From assembly GCF_032062135.1 (NCBI RefSeq), contig NC_092861.1:61833498-61897497 (forward strand): 64,000 nucleotides of DNA, written 5' to 3'. Position numbers and translations under genes: made by a program. Under the pieces are notes generated by a model that was given only the letters and a program-made list of their open reading frames with translations, was not told the origin of the DNA and did not search any database. The stretch comes from Pyxicephalus adspersus. Its lineage: Eukaryota > Chordata > Amphibia > Anura > Pyxicephalidae. This document shows positions 13,331 through 34,867 of this stretch, piece after piece (position 1 is the stretch's first letter; every line of letters begins with the position of its first letter).

Positions 13331-15458
13331 ACTAGTTAAAAATAATTATTGCATGAAATGAATACTTTAAGGGATGATGTAAGTTCTGCTTTTTTCATTT
13401 TCTTTCTATAGCATTGCATTTCTTTTCACAGTATTCCTTGATCTACTACAGATGTCCAAAACTACAGATAACAAACAAATTTGTCATCTACTTCTTTCTT
13501 CATGTTACCATTCAAGCTTCCATTGAAGTGGCTAGGGTGACCTTGAAAATGTAAAGTACAAGTTTCAGAACATATTTTCTATTGCCTTTCTGCTAATAAA
13601 ACACCATTTCAAAGGAAATAAAGCAAAATATTACGCATTTATAGACATTCATAGTTAAAATGCTTGTAAAAAAGGAGAAAAATAGAAAGTGAAGCAACAT
13701 GAATGTTCTCACTTAGAACCTCAAATTTATTCCAGAACTAACAGTTTGCATACAAATCATTTTAATCAGTTGAATAATAAAAGTGATGAGTTATTTGTTG
13801 ATTTCTGTTAATACTTTGTGACAATTATCAGATTAAAACTTTCTTTCATTTCTGCAGAAAATGTGCATATATAACCTTTGGGATAGATTTTCTCAGGTTT
13901 TAGGATAACTCATTAAGATGAATTTTTGAAAGAACTAAAGCTGAATATTTTAAAGAATGCATTTTTATTCAGCCTTAAAATTAGCATTGCAATGAAACAT
14001 AAGAATGATTTGGTAATTTGACCTTTGTCATCCCATTTATCATGATGTTATTGCACAGACCCCTATTATTTTAGAAAAGGTTAAAACATTTTACAGAGAA
14101 AAATGTTTCTTGAACACAAATGAAATGTCTGTATACAATAACACCATACAGGGATCTTTTGTTTAATTGCAATAACTGCAAAACATTCTGAACTAAGGCA
14201 AATTATGCTGCGACATTGAAAAATGCCTGTATGCATCATGTTCTTAATAAAATGAATATGGATTTTGTCATTACTATAAATTCTTAGGTGCAAAATAAAT
14301 AGCTTATATCTTGTCCCAGACAACCACTGGTGTTAATTAATAACAATGAATAAAGAAGCTAAAGATGATACTGTTGAAATAATCATAACAGAAAGCCTTT
14401 TAAATAATTAGATAAATGGTATAGTGAAGAAAATAAGTTTGGCTGTGAATAAAGAAAAGTATATGGGCTCAGTTGAAGATTCATCTAAATAAAGTCTAAC
14501 TGGACGCCAGGAACAGGTTTTCATTATTTATGGTCTATAACTTGGTTCCTGGGAGCTGTGTATGCTACTATTTAGATTTTGAGATTTGACTTGCATTTAT
14601 TTGTGTGCAATAACCTAAGGAATTGTACAACAATGTCCTTTGATAGCACCAATCTATTCTCATGTTGTTGTGACACCAGGAAAAGGAAACATTTTATAAT
14701 ACACCAATATTGCGTCAGTGCCCATAAACATGTACTTTGCACATGAGCTAAGAAGTTCATAAAAGGATGTGGTTACTGTGTCAGATACCAGATTTTAGCA
14801 TCCAGTTATAGATGCTATAAAGCATTCCATCATTGTGACGCCTATGCAAAAATTAGGAGGTTTAATTCTGGTCAAAAAGTTTAAATAGAGTAATAAAGGA
14901 AAGGAACTGCTGCCATGGTTTTATTGGTGTTTCTGTTGTTCTTGGGCTGATACACACCAAGCAGATCAGCTAGAAATATTTGCATTTCATCAGCTGGTCC
15001 AAAGATTTTAAAATCAATCGGCAATCAATCATTTGGAAACTTCAAACTACTTGAAGTACTGTACACATGTACAATATTCTTAAATGATTATTTCCGGTAT
15101 AATCATGAACTGTGCTTTCACTTTGTACTATTGTGTGATTGTATTTCAGCTTTTAGACAAAAAGGAAGCATGTAAAGGGACTGGCTTGGTTTAACATTCA
15201 GCCAGTAAACATGATTTTGGGGGTACATTTTGAATGGTTATAGTTGCTACTGTATGTACATGGCTGGCTCAATCCTATTGAATTGGAACATGCCCATTCA
15301 CCATTTAGTCAGTTGTCCCCACAATAGGTGTATTCATTGGACGATTACCTAGATGTTTGGTGACAACTATAACATTTTGGATTTACCTTACTTTCTTCTT
15401 TGGTGACAATGGTGATCAGTAAAAATAGTGGGGTGGATTCCCACACAGACAGCAAAAT

Positions 15459-15479
15459 ATATATATATATTAATATATA

Positions 15480-15522
<43 letters not shown>

Positions 15523-16181
15523 TGACACCAAGGCAGGATTGGAGGTGGAAGGGAGATATATTTGCCTAGGATTCCTCTTTTATTTGAGGTATATTTGCCC
15601 AAGACTCCTCCCGTGTGAAGTAGCAGGTGGAAGACTCTCACCTGTGAGATAATTAATGAAGAAGCAATGAGGGTGGGGATATAACATACAGCCAGGAGGA
15701 GCTCAGTCAGGAGCCTAACTTGGAGAGACACAGACAGGGGGCTGTGCAGGCTCAGCGTAACTTGGAAAGACACAGACAGGGGTCTGTGCGGGCTCAGCTT
15801 GGCTTGGAGAGACACAGACAGGGTTTTGTGTCAGTGCCGCTCTGTTTGGAGGCGCAGACAGTCAGTCTGTGAGGAGCTCTCTGCCTGGGGACACAGAAAG
15901 TTGGTCTTGGTGAATGAACGGAAACCTGAGTAAAAGGTTGCTGAAAGCTTGGTTTGGAGCTGACAGGGAGAAGCCCTCCAGCTGATAGACAGGAACGTCG
16001 GATGTATAGTCAGTGCTGGACAGGCAAGGTTTTCTTTTGCTGTTTTGTTATTTTAAATGCAACCTTCAATAAACCTGGCTGCAAGCCAGCTTAACACTTA
16101 TACCTCGGTGTGTAATATTAGTTGGATGAACCAGACAAGTGTGCTTTGACCCCAGCAAAGGCGATCCTGAGCTTAACCCCC

Positions 16182-16227
<46 letters not shown>
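15459..16227 (+). repeat. (TA)n microsatellite interrupted by an LTR
   Basis: TA-rich runs at about 15459-15518 and 16185-16227 flank the LTR, as if one tract had been split by the insertion. The runs make the target duplication impossible to read. Confidence 0.8.
15521..16184 (+). mobile_element. Solo LTR, probably Gypsy-like
   Basis: 664 bp beginning TGTGACACC and ending CCCCACA, giving TGTG/CACA inverted ends. It has a TATA-like GGGATATAACATA near 15676 and an AATAAA signal near 16069, both placed for forward orientation. Three tandem subrepeats of about 41 bp (TTGGAGAGACACAGACAGGG core) lie at about 15717-15836. No internal gag/pol coding sequence adjoins, so it is a solo LTR. The family is inferred from ends and length only. 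Confidence 0.65.
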
Positions 16228-16230
<3 letters not shown>

Positions 16231-17359
16231 GAGAACAGGGGTGTCTAACCCATTCCCACTTAATCTTATTTTTCCTGGAAATACACATGAAAACACATCT
16301 TAAGACTGTAAGCTGCCCAATATTATTATTTAAGGTGTGGTTTTAGTTAAGGTGGTTTTAGTACTACTTTGAAGCCTGGTGTCTTGTCTACTGTTGTTTG
16401 AAAATAGAAAAAAAGAATTAAACAAATAGCATTCTTCATTATTGCTCTTATTACTACAGAGGGTTGAGTGTTTATTGTCAAAGAAAGTGGTTGAAGTAGC
16501 TGCTCATTAAATGTAAAGTAACTGCATTTATTGTAAAAGTGATAAAATCTAACTACCATTTAAAGAAGTAAAATGGATACCACCTGGAAAAGAAAAGAAA
16601 GACGATTTTAACAAGGAATGTTTGTGCTTGTGTGAACAGATGGCAGATCTGCAGAGGTTTAGTTCTTTGCTTGTACAAACTATGTTCTGCTTGTAAAATC
16701 CAAATGAAGTACATTAACTATGTTTAAATATGTGTAAACAGGATGTAGTTCTAAAAAAAATCAGGAATACAAGCACAGGGTGTGTAGCCAATATTAATAT
16801 ATTTTATTTAATGATATTTAAAGATATACCTAAGTAAGGAATTGATAGAAATTCTGAAAATGGTTATATTGATATCTAAGAGACTCAGTAATAACTTTAT
16901 CCCTATATCTTTTATGGGTGTTATAAGAACATGATGTTTTTGCACAGACACCTATCTAAAGCTAAGGAATATGTGTTTTTTGGGAAGGGGGGAATGATGC
17001 TAGGTTTTAAAAGTACAACTCCACTATACGTAGAATTTGGTTTGTTTAAACTGTTTTTCCTTAAGTGTGTATCACCCGGTTTATACTTTCCTTTTGCCTT
17101 TTCTATGATATTAACTGTATTGCCCTGCTCCAAACATCATAGCCATTCCTCTTAAAAATGGCTGTTTTCTACCATATATGTGTGCCACAGCCCATTCATA
17201 GTACTCATGGCTGCTTCAAGTGGTTGCTTGAGTATTAAAAAATACAATTGCATTGTATTTTTTTATAAAGCCAGTTTGCCCAAGCCTATTGCAAAGACAC
17301 TAAATTTTTCAGAGGAAAGGCTGTGTCACACAAGCTATTTCTCATACATCCCTTGTCCT

Positions 17360-17745
17360 GTTTCATGATTCAATTTCGACTGCACAGATGGCCAATGATT
17401 TGACTCTGAGATATTTTGTTATACAAAAAAGTTGTCATTGTGGACTCAATGACTGCAAGGTGGCCAGTACCCGTGGCTGCCTAACAAGCCGCAATCATCA
17501 ACCTTCACTATGCTTGATAGTTGATTTTAGATCTTTTTCCTGATATACTGTGTTTGGTTTTTAGCTGTGCTTTATGGCCAAATATTTCCAGTTTGGTTTC
17601 ATCTGTTCAAAGGACTTTGTTCTAGAAGTCTAGAAGATGCTAAGTTGTGCTGGCATGTTTTTTATACAGAGAAGAAGCTTTCTTCTGGCAACCCTTTCAA
17701 ACAAGCCAGACTTGTTCAGTGTCTTTCTAATTGAACTGGTTTAAT
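17360..17745 (-). pseudogene. Tc1/mariner transposase relic
   Basis: The minus strand reads, across several frames, GLFERVARRKLLL, DETKLEIFGHKAQ (the second catalytic Asp region), KPNTVYQEKDL, IKHSEG and GHLAVIESTM. These blocks occur in this order in Tc1-like DDE transposases. Multiple stops and frameshifts make it an inactive fossil. Terminal inverted repeats were not found. Confidence 0.8.
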
Positions 17746-17886
17746 GTTAACATTTGGGGAGGACTCATCACCACCTTTGTTTTCTTAATGTTAAAGGGCA
17801 GCTAACCCTTTTATTTAATGAAAAAATGTTTTGTTTTGTTTTTTTTTCATTTTGAAGAGGAGACCCCTTCGCTTATATCTTTAATA

Positions 17887-17989
17887 CCACAGCTGTAAAG
17901 ACTGGAGGGAAAAGCTACAGCTTCCCAAGATATCCGACATATGTATTCCCAGAGGCTGTGGGTTTTCCCTTCAGTCTTTACCACTGTGG
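17887..17989 (+). repeat. Foldback (inverted) repeat
   Basis: Left arm CCACAGCTGTAAAGACTGGA pairs, imperfectly, with the complement of the right arm ending TCAGTCTTTACCACTGTGG. Arms are about 40 nt with a short loop. Probably part of a MITE spanning roughly 17790-18060. Confidence 0.65.
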
Positions 17990-18395
17990 GCTGCTTCTTC
18001 TGCACATGCCTGATATTGGACATGCGCAAAGGTGGCTTTCTTAAAAAAAAAATCATTTTGATTTTAACTTTGTTAAATAAATCATGACACTGTGCAATAT
18101 GTCATGGGGTGTTTATCTGAGTTTGAATTGACCTCATTTTAGGGAACTGTCAGGACCAGATGATTTTTTATTATGTCACGATACACAAAACCTCCAAACC
18201 TTAGCTCAGACAGAATAATATTGTATTTAGTTGTTTTGGAAGATATAGCAAGCTTGTATATGCTCTTTGTACAAGGGGACAGGCAGGCTTTGGCATGTTT
18301 ACATATGTTAACTTTATGATTCCTATGATTTAGCTATGCCATAAATTAAAACTTGATTCATATGCCCGCTTACAACATGAAAGCAGGCCTGAAGC

Positions 18396-18416
18396 AAAAA
18401 AAAAAAAAAAAAAAAT
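18396..18416 (+). repeat. Poly(A) run
   Basis: About 20 A in a row inside purine-rich sequence (18396-18560). No gene attached to it. Confidence 0.85.
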
Positions 18417-20114
18417 AAGCGAAAGGCCACATGACAAGGGGGACATTGAAGGCTGAGCTGAATAGAGGGGGTGAAAAGTTCAAGTGAAGGGTGAAGGGGA
18501 GGTTGAGGAGGTAAGGTGCCTCGTGGCAGAGGGGTGAAAAATGGAGGGGTGTTTTCATGGACCCATATTGTTAAGAATACCTGTTATAATTAAAATGTTG
18601 TTGTATTAATAAAAGGGCTGCTGTGGCCAATTTATTCCAAAATATTGTGTATTGGTGTTTTCTTATGTGAAAGGGAGTTGCTGTTTTGAGGGTGGGGAAT
18701 TTATTGGTGGCAGCAGCGAAGGTTTTACATATGCCTTACACTGGTCATGATGCTGACACAATTTTAACACGTATGTGAATGACTTCAATAATATAAAAAA
18801 TGTGCTAGGTTGGTTCTTTACATAATTTAAACAGATAATGTTTCTTTATGTAAAGTGGCTTATTATGCAAGACTTTCTTTAGCAGTATTCTTGGTTTTAC
18901 AAATAATCTAATCAGTATGTATTAAAGTATTTCAGTCTCATGTGGAGCTAGATCATAGTATGGTAAAGCATTTTAAAACAATGTAGGAATCTGTTTTATG
19001 TTTTACATAACAGCAATGGAAATCAGTGTTTTCTGTGTTGACATCACAGCAGAAATCTGCAGAAAGTCTGGTGCCACTACTTGGACACTTCAGAAAAGAA
19101 TCTACATATTGTTACTCATGTAGAATTTAGCTTTAAATCACTCATTGAATCAGGACACTAAAAAGCTTTTTGGTAATATTTACTTGTGCTGATGGCATAG
19201 TTCTTGTAAACCTAACACTTTAAAAAAAACCTTAAGCCATTTTTGCTTTGGTGTCTATATTCTATATGAGAGAATTACCTTAATTTCCTGCCCCACAGAA
19301 AAATAACAGTGAGTAAAAGAAAATCACTCTAAAATAAAAGAAAGTATCAACACATGCATCCTACTGGAAACTTTTTCTTCTTTTTCTCTTACAGTAACAA
19401 CTCAGTAGAGAGGTTTTCCAATTTCTCAGGTTGGTCAAATAATTAGTAGGACAAATAGAGAGTTTGAGTCTTTCCGTTTGACAATGAAAACATGGCACAC
19501 ATTACAGCCTACCTTTCTTGGAGAAAAAACCAAAAAAAAAACCCAAACATTAGTGAACTCACAATAAAGGTTCACTTTTTCTAGGCCAAGGCAAATTTCA
19601 AAGCTTTGCAGCTTTACACTCCCTCTAAAAAACAGACCCACTCTAGGCCAGGAATCACAGGAATTACCAATTTTACAAAAGGATCAATAAGGGAAGTACA
19701 TCATTGGTGATATAAAGTTTTTTATATACCCAATACTCATCTTTACGTCATGCACAGAAGTGTACTGATTCATGCAAATCAAACAATCAATTATAAAAAA
19801 TTTCCTACTGCAAATACTCATGATGGATTGAGAAAATTGTTATAATCGGAGTTAGGGAGTAAAGCTAAAGTTGTAAGTCTGTATGTGCCTCTGTAGATGA
19901 GAGGGCATTTACATGACTAAATGATTTCATGGGACCAGTTATCTGTCTTAAAACTAGTGGTGAAAATGTCAGTGGGTGGGAGCCATATGTACAGTAGTGT
20001 TCCTCTGGATTATCAGCTAGACTAAACAATCAGTATTTACTAATAATGCACAGAGAAGTAAGAAGAACTCTAATTGTGAGTTTTAATGCTACCCTCAGTT
20101 CAGATTTATTGTTA

Positions 20115-20321
<207 letters not shown>

Positions 20322-22339
20322 TTAATTTAGATTAGGAGACATTTTAATGAAAATCAATTGTAAATATCCAGGCTTGTATTTCTTCCAGTTAGGATATGGC
20401 TGTCTCCTGAATACCATTCCCAAGATAAAAGTAATAAGCAACATAGCTTTCCATTGAATTTAAAATGTCAAAATGTGTTAAACATTTCAGACTCAGAGGA
20501 AGAGAGGGGGTGTCACAAGATATTTCTTAAGGAATTAAAATCATGTTCTGATCTTTGCATAAAAAAAAATGAAAAGAAATCTAACATCTGTCCTACTTGC
20601 ATTTCCTAGTAAACCCAGAGCAGGTAAGGTATTAATTTTGGAGCTCTTTGATTCTCAATGGAATGTGACACATTGAGCTTAAATTAAACTGTGACCAGGT
20701 TACCAACATACATGCACATTCATATACAATAATAACAATGAGTAAATAAACCTAAATAAGTTATATATATTCAATGTAGCTGCAAGCTCTGTGGAGCTAA
20801 AGCTTTTGAACTCCACTCTCAGTTTCTCTATGTTGCTCACACCCATTTGGCAACTGTAAGTTCTCAGCCTAACAGCTTTTTTATCATGGAGCTGGATCAT
20901 AAAGGAAGGAAAGTCCAAACTGACATTAATTCTCTTTTTCCATTGTAACTTTAATGGACCCTGACAAAAGAGAGTACACAGCATCTTTTATAAGCTGTTT
21001 TTATTCACAGTTACAGGGTCATAACATGATCACTGTGTGCATGAAGTTAGGGTAAACTGGGCAATTGTCTATAGTACTCCACCTTCTCCAGGGGCCAATT
21101 AACAAAATGACCGGGATACATGGCACAGAAATGCTGTAAACTTAGATACCCTATCTCATATTTGTCCCAAACTGATGCTGTATTTGAAGACCACATTTGC
21201 ATTACTGAATTAGTGGTCCTCCATAAACAGAAACAGTGCTGCAAATGTACCTGAATAACAGAATCCTTGATATCTAGATTTTCAAGGTAAGAAAAACAAG
21301 AACATGCAGGGACACATGTAAAGGCAAATACTTAGTTCTTTAAGGTGTAAGGAAGTATGGCTCCCCTCCCCCCTTCATCACATTGATTCCGTGACATAAC
21401 AGTTACACAAAGCATCCTCTTTACACAGTGACATGGCACAAAAGAAAGCTATGTATCTATAGCTGGAAATCATAGGGAAAACATAGCGTCGCTTTACAGA
21501 AGAAAATGTTATGATTCACAATATTTACCAAAAAGTTCTACAGCACATTAAACCTACTATTGCAATTCTAAGGCTATGATTTCAAAAAGAGTATTGTGGG
21601 TAATAAAATCTGCAATTTAATATAAGGTTTAGCTGAAAATAAAGTGTATATGTATTTGCTTTAAACAGAAAAAAGCAGTGGATACAATGTTACTGAACAG
21701 TATAAAATAATAAACATTTCTCAATGTCAAGAGGAAAATTCTTAGATGAAAGTGATAAATTTAAAGTCAGGCCCTACTAAAAATAGCCTTGAAAGGCAAA
21801 AGTAAGATGATCATAAATTACAAAAGAAGGAATAAAGTCTCATTTTGTTGAGTGACATAGGTTCATATGACAGTGACAAGTTCTTTGAATCCTTTTCTTA
21901 GAAAATGACATATCTGTAAAGCAATTTACCTTATGAAGGCCCTTTCATCAAGAAATAAACAACTTTGGCCTAAATAAAAGGAGACCACACTCTATTAAGG
22001 AAAACGCAGAGCTATCCCTGTAAAGCATTTACAGTATTTTGTGAACAGATCACACAGTTACATATACAAATTTTTTTCTGATATAGAGCTGGCATTTTCC
22101 ATAGTATTGGTAAAGTTTAAAATAAAAAATCTTGTAAAATCTTTTGCCATTTCATTTAAGCTTATTACAAAACCCTACACATGGTCGTTTTCATTAAAAT
22201 TGCTTGGGAAGTCTGGGATCAAGTGGGAACATACTATTTCTGAAACCAAAGTAAAAGCATGGTTCCTAATGGTTTTCTTTAGCTACCTACCAACAAAGGG
22301 GAGAATAAAAGTATTGTGACCAAAATTGTGGGAGGTCTC

Positions 22340-22356
22340 GGGGGGGGGGGGGGGGT
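22340..22356 (+). repeat. Poly(G) run
   Basis: A run of about 17 G within a GGTCTCGG...GGTGGGGCATTGGGG context; low complexity, prone to sequencing error. Confidence 0.85.
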
Positions 22357-23423
22357 GGGGCATTGGGGAATATGTACCCAGTAGAAAAAATGTAACTTTT
22401 TCCTAAAGTAAACATCCAAATATAGACAGGAAAGCACTGTTTGATTGAAAAACTAATAAAAAATGTAACCATATTCTAACACACACTTGAAAAATTGGCA
22501 TGTGGATTAATTTAAAGCCTCTGTTCTGATCTTTTTAAGGATCATGTAACACTTTATGATTTACATAAAATCTATGAGGTGAATCTGTACATGTTTTCAC
22601 AGAGACTGTGGATTTTAAACCAACAGGATTCATGGTAATGGCAAACTGAAACTTTATCTCTACCATGCTGTCAATTACCATGATGTACTAGAAAATGTAG
22701 GAAAAGCCTCAAAATTTTAGGGTGTAACTGGACTGCACAATAATGAATCAGTCCATAAAGCAGAAAAAAATGTGGTAGCCTTAGTTTTTTTGTTTTTTTG
22801 TGACATGACCCAAGTGAGTTATTACGGAAGTTATACTTGCAGGGACATATCAGACATGGTTGTCCACAGCATTCTGGCGCAGACACAACTGTAGTCCAAC
22901 CACTCTCATTTAGGATGTTAGGAAGAACTGCACTGCAGCTGCATCCCTACACAAACATGTTTGCCTGCGGTGATGTTTGGTGCTCTCGGGGTGCATAGCA
23001 GCAGTTGCAATAGCGCAAGTAAGAATTGCTAATGTAGCTCTGTCCCCAACATAGAGTACCTTTTACCCTAGGAAAATTGAACAGAACAATGGAGGGTTTA
23101 TATCTTTAGTACCTGTGGTCCATTTACTAAAGGGCTAAGCATTATACTTACCCTGTAAAACACATCCAATTATATATTGGTTACTTTCATGTTTTATAAC
23201 ATTCCTTCCTACTAAGGAATTTAACAATAAACATCTTCACTGGACTAACTACAAAATAATTTGTTTTCCTTCACATTTCAGAGACACACATTTATTTTAA
23301 GGTTTTTCTATTTGACCATGTCATGGTTTTCTATTTGCTTTATGTCAACATTCTAGATGGATAAATGAACAATAGTAGTTTTGAAGTAAAGTACAAACAA
23401 AAACCTTATACTATATTTTTTAC

Positions 23424-23904
23424 TTAAAGCAGAACTAAACTGAAAAACACTTACTTTTAATTCCATAGATCCCTCAATCTTGCTGGAGAATTCCTCAATC
23501 GGGTCCCACGACGTCCTGGAATTCTTCTTCATCATGGAGGAAGTGCTGTGCACAGCCATCTTCAGCCTTCTTCTGGCTACATCACCCAATCTTGCACTGC
23601 GCAGGCACAAGTTTGGGTGATGTAGCCTATTGTGAAAGAAAAAAAAAAAAGAATGCCAATTTCAATTTGCATGACTGAGATCAGTATCTATTTCCCCTCA
23701 GTGAATAAAAATGCCCCCTGCCTGAGATGGGGCATGGCAGAAAAAGCAGCCAAGTACCTTCCGGGATGTGTGACATAGGTATCCCAGGAGGCTCTGCGCT
23801 CCTATTCAGTCTTGATCAGACCTTGTTCCAGTTAAAAAAAACAAATAACAATAAAACAATACCCTTTTATGTAAATTAAAAGCTTGAGATTAGGTCCACT
23901 TTAA
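23424..23904 (+). mobile_element. MITE-like element, about 481 bp
   Basis: The left end TTAAAGCAGAACTAAAC matches, imperfectly, the complement of the right end (TTAAAGTGGACCTAA). It is GC-richer than the intron and lacks an ORF of its own. A related left end (TTTAAAGCAGAGCTAAAGC) occurs near 57249. Superfamily uncertain. Confidence 0.6.
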
Positions 23905-23980
23905 TATAACATCATTTACCAGGAGCATGCAAAGTGCAAATAGTATACAATACAAATACTATTATGTACATTTTGCACTA

Positions 23981-24109
<129 letters not shown>

Positions 24110-24886
24110 TCAAAGAAACTGGAATTAATCAGAATGCTAAGGACATGGTATGTAGTACAATTACAACATACATTCTCTATCATTGGGCAATAAAGTATAA
24201 AATACACAGTAATGAGTCACCACTCTGTTCTGCTCTCTTCTCCTGTCAGTATGCCCGTTATCAATGCATGAAGCAGAACTTGACTGGCTCCTAGTGCTAT
24301 GCCGGTCTCCCTGTCTAGCTTCTCCCTTTTGGGTGCTGCTACAGATGGTATAGCATCTGTATACATACTCTATGTGGGTAATTATATTCATTATGTTTAA
24401 CAAATACATTTATTTATTATGAATATTTATTTACATATATGCAGTGTCTTCTGGACCGATTTTAAGCAAGTCATTTGAATAAAATCTGTTTTGGAAACAA
24501 ATCATAGACTGCAATTGCTGACCTGTTACAATCATTTCCAAAGTCACTCAGTATGTGACATTTATTAACAAACGCATCATCAATGTGAAGCATTTACTAA
24601 TAGATTTAATATTTTACTGTTTAGTATTGTGTATATATCTGTCAGACTCACTGTATGTCTTAAATCAAGGACAAGGAAGGAAGGAAAGCAAAAAACACAG
24701 TAACAAGCAAATTGTTAAATAAAGGCTATTTGCTTCTTTCTACATTTATTACACTAAGAATTGAGATCTTTTGCCTAAACCAACACAGTGAGCACTTAAG
24801 AGAGATCCAGTAAACATATTGATTTTGGATTTTTCATCTTCAATATAACCAGCATCTGGTTTTCCCATTGGGGTCATGTATACTAT

Positions 24887-25110
24887 GGCCCTGATTTATT
24901 AAAGCTCTCCAAGGCTGGAGAGAATACACTTTCACCAGTGAAGCTGTTTGATCCAACAAACCTGGGATGGATCTGGTCCAGGATTCAAAGCATTTGCTAG
25001 CAAATGGCAAATTACATTGAAGAAATCCATTCCAGGTTTGCTTGATCACCTAGCTTCACTGGTGAAAGTGTATTCTCTCCAGCCTTGGAGAGCTTTAATA
25101 AATCAGGCCC
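24887..25110 (+). mobile_element. Palindromic MITE, copy 1 (224 bp)
   Basis: Near-perfect long terminal inverted repeats: GGCCCTGATTTATTAAAGCT at the left and the complement of AGCTTTAATAAATCAGGCCC at the right, extending for about 60 bp with CTCTCCAAGGCTGGAGAGAA and CACTTTCACCAGTGAAGCT. The centre includes GGATCTGGTCCAGGATTC. A second copy of the same size is at 33654. Confidence 0.85.
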
Positions 25111-25321
25111 TATGTGTGCAGTGAAAAGGGGATGCAGTGGTAACAGAATCCTGGACCAGCCATTGCTGCAATGCTGAAAAAAGTGGGTGTGTATCACAGC
25201 AACAAGTTAGGTTTGCTTTAAAACGTACACAGATAGACTATCCAGCTGCTGGACAACTTCAGGAAAAGCTCTAGTTTTAAGAATCAGTCCAAGTGGTAAT
25301 TTTATTTACATCTGTTCAAAT

Positions 25322-25341
25322 ATATACATGTGTGTGTGCTT

Positions 25342-25375
<34 letters not shown>

Positions 25376-25376
25376 G
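25322..25376 (+). repeat. (TG)n/(AC)n and (TA)n microsatellites
   Basis: Short TG run, ACAC run, then a TATATA tract; nearly self-complementary. Confidence 0.85.
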
Positions 25377-25464
25377 TACTTATCTTCATGGCAAATGATA
25401 CAGTCTACTACAAATAGGATATAGCAATTCCTCAGTTTCTTTTTTGGGTAATATAAAACATTTA

Positions 25465-32825
<7,361 letters not shown>

Positions 32826-33653
32826 TTATTTTAAATTTAGTGTTTTCATTTGTACTGTAATAGCTACTTCCACAGAGTAATGCTTTTTTTTATTTCAAAC
32901 ATTGAACCTTTTTTTCTGGACAATTTAAAGCTGCTACTTGGCAGTAAACAGCTGTTTAGATTTTACAGTGTAAATGTATTAAATCTTAATAGTTGATGCA
33001 AACTAAACGCGTTTTTTTATGTTGGACTTCTGCCTGATGACTCTGTAGTGACCACATAGACAACACAACTAGAAATTTTAAAAGGGCTGAGATATTATTA
33101 TTTTGTTTTTGTGTTCTAATACAACAAATAATATCCATATTAACTTATAAGTTCTAATTATGAAGACTATAGGAAAACTATTGTGATCAAGGTTAGACTG
33201 ACCTTGAGGAAAAATACATAAAAACACATATTATCTGTAATTATGAACCTGGAAACTGAAAGCATTTTTCTAGACATTAAATCTCATTACATTTAAATTT
33301 CTAAATTTACAAGTAGCAGAAACAGTAAGCAAATGATAAATTAAACATAAGAATATGGCATACCTAAATTATTTCTCTTAGTAAGACAATAACAGTCATT
33401 AGAATAAATATTAGCCAGAGAAGTAAAACAGACTTGAAAAAAAATTAATTGTACAGTTATATTACATTAGTAGTCAGTGGAGAAATCCCCATTTAAATTG
33501 GTGCTCAGTGTAGGTGGAAGAAGACTATTTAATGGCCCACTGCTCAATGAACCCCTGGAGGAACCTTAGTTGTGAAAACCTAACCTAGAGGATCTATTCC
33601 CCTTTTTCTGAATGTCTTCTCACTGACGTATGGCACCAGTTCCATTAGTCATA

Positions 33654-33877
33654 GGCCCCAATTTTTTAAAGCTCTCCAAGGCAGGAGAGCATACACTTTG
33701 ATCAATGAAGCTGGGTGACCCAGCAAAACTGGAATGGATTTCCTAAAAGGTATTAGCTATTTGTTACCAAATTATTTCAGTTCTGGACCAGATCCATTAC
33801 AGGCTTGCTGGATCACTCAGCTTCACTGATGAAAGTGTATTCTCTCCAGCTTTGGAGAGCTTTTATAAATCAGGGCC
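33654..33877 (+). mobile_element. Palindromic MITE, copy 2 (224 bp)
   Basis: Same family and same length as the element at 24887-25110: AAAGCTCTCCAAGGCAGGAG at the left and CTCCAGCTTTGGAGAGCTTT at the right, with the ACACTTTGATCAATGAAGCT block. It is more diverged internally. Confidence 0.82.
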
Positions 33878-33949
33878 AAAGTATTTAGAAAAGATCTACT
33901 GTTTAATTTAGGATCTAATTTTAGTTTTAGATCTGCTTTAATGTTAAGT

Positions 33950-34867
33950 ATGTTACGGTCGAGGTCCACAAAAATTTGAGGTGCTAGAAACATTCATTAT
34001 GGATTTAGGTCCATTTTGACATAGCTTCCCACAGTTGCTGCAGATTCAATAACACATACATTATGCAAATCTTCGACCACATCCCAAAGGTGCTCTGTTG
34101 GATTAGGATGTGCTGATTGTGGAGTCCATTTTGGTACAGTAAACTCATTTTCATGTTCAAGAAATTATTTTGAGATTTTTTTGAGCCCAATGTGTCCCAA
34201 GGATATATCCCCCACACCATTACACCACTAGCCTGAACTAATAATACAAGGAATAACGGATCCCTGCATCTAACATTTATGTTGTTGAATCCCAATTCTG
34301 ACCCTACCATCCAAATGTCACAGCAGAATATGAGACTCATCAGACAAGGCAAAAATCTTCTCTGAACCCATTTTGGTGAATGTGTGCAAAGTGTACCATT
34401 AAGGTTTGACAAGTTGTGGATGTTACGTTCCCATATACTCTTCTCCTTTGCTCAACTATAATTTGTGGTTATTTGAGTTATTGTTGCCCTTCTATTCCTC
34501 TGGCCATTCATATTCAAGCTTTGACATCAGAAAGGCATCTTCACCCACAGAACTGCCACTAACTGGATATTTTCCTTTTAATGTATCCTTCCTTATAAAC
34601 CCTAGAGATGGTTGTATTTAAAATGTCAGTAGATTAGATCTTGCTGAAATACTTAGACCAGCCCACCTGCCACCAACAAACATGTCATATTTTTAGTTAC
34701 TTAAATGATCTTTCTTACCCATTCTGATGCTCAGTTTGAACTTAAGCAGTTGGTTTTGACAATGTCTGCATGCCTAAATGTATTGAGTTGCTGTCATGTG
34801 ATTATCTAATTAGATATTTGCATTAACAAGCAGATGAACAAGTGTATCTAATAAAGTGGCCAGTAAA
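33950..34867 (-). pseudogene. Tc1/mariner-like DDE transposon relic
   Basis: The minus strand contains, in shifting frames, LSDESHILL, DGRVRIG, GVGDISLGHIG and PKWTPQSAHPNPTEHLWDVV, the typical C-terminal DDE pattern. Frameshifts and stops prevent any product. The right side ends in TGTATCTAATAAAGTGGCCA (34843-34862), which I associate with the end of a transposon family widespread in fish and frogs. The left terminus is not resolved. Confidence 0.7.

Noticed and set aside
15428..15815. ORFs with long YIYIYI stretches on both strands
   Set aside because: Translations of the TA microsatellite running into the LTR.
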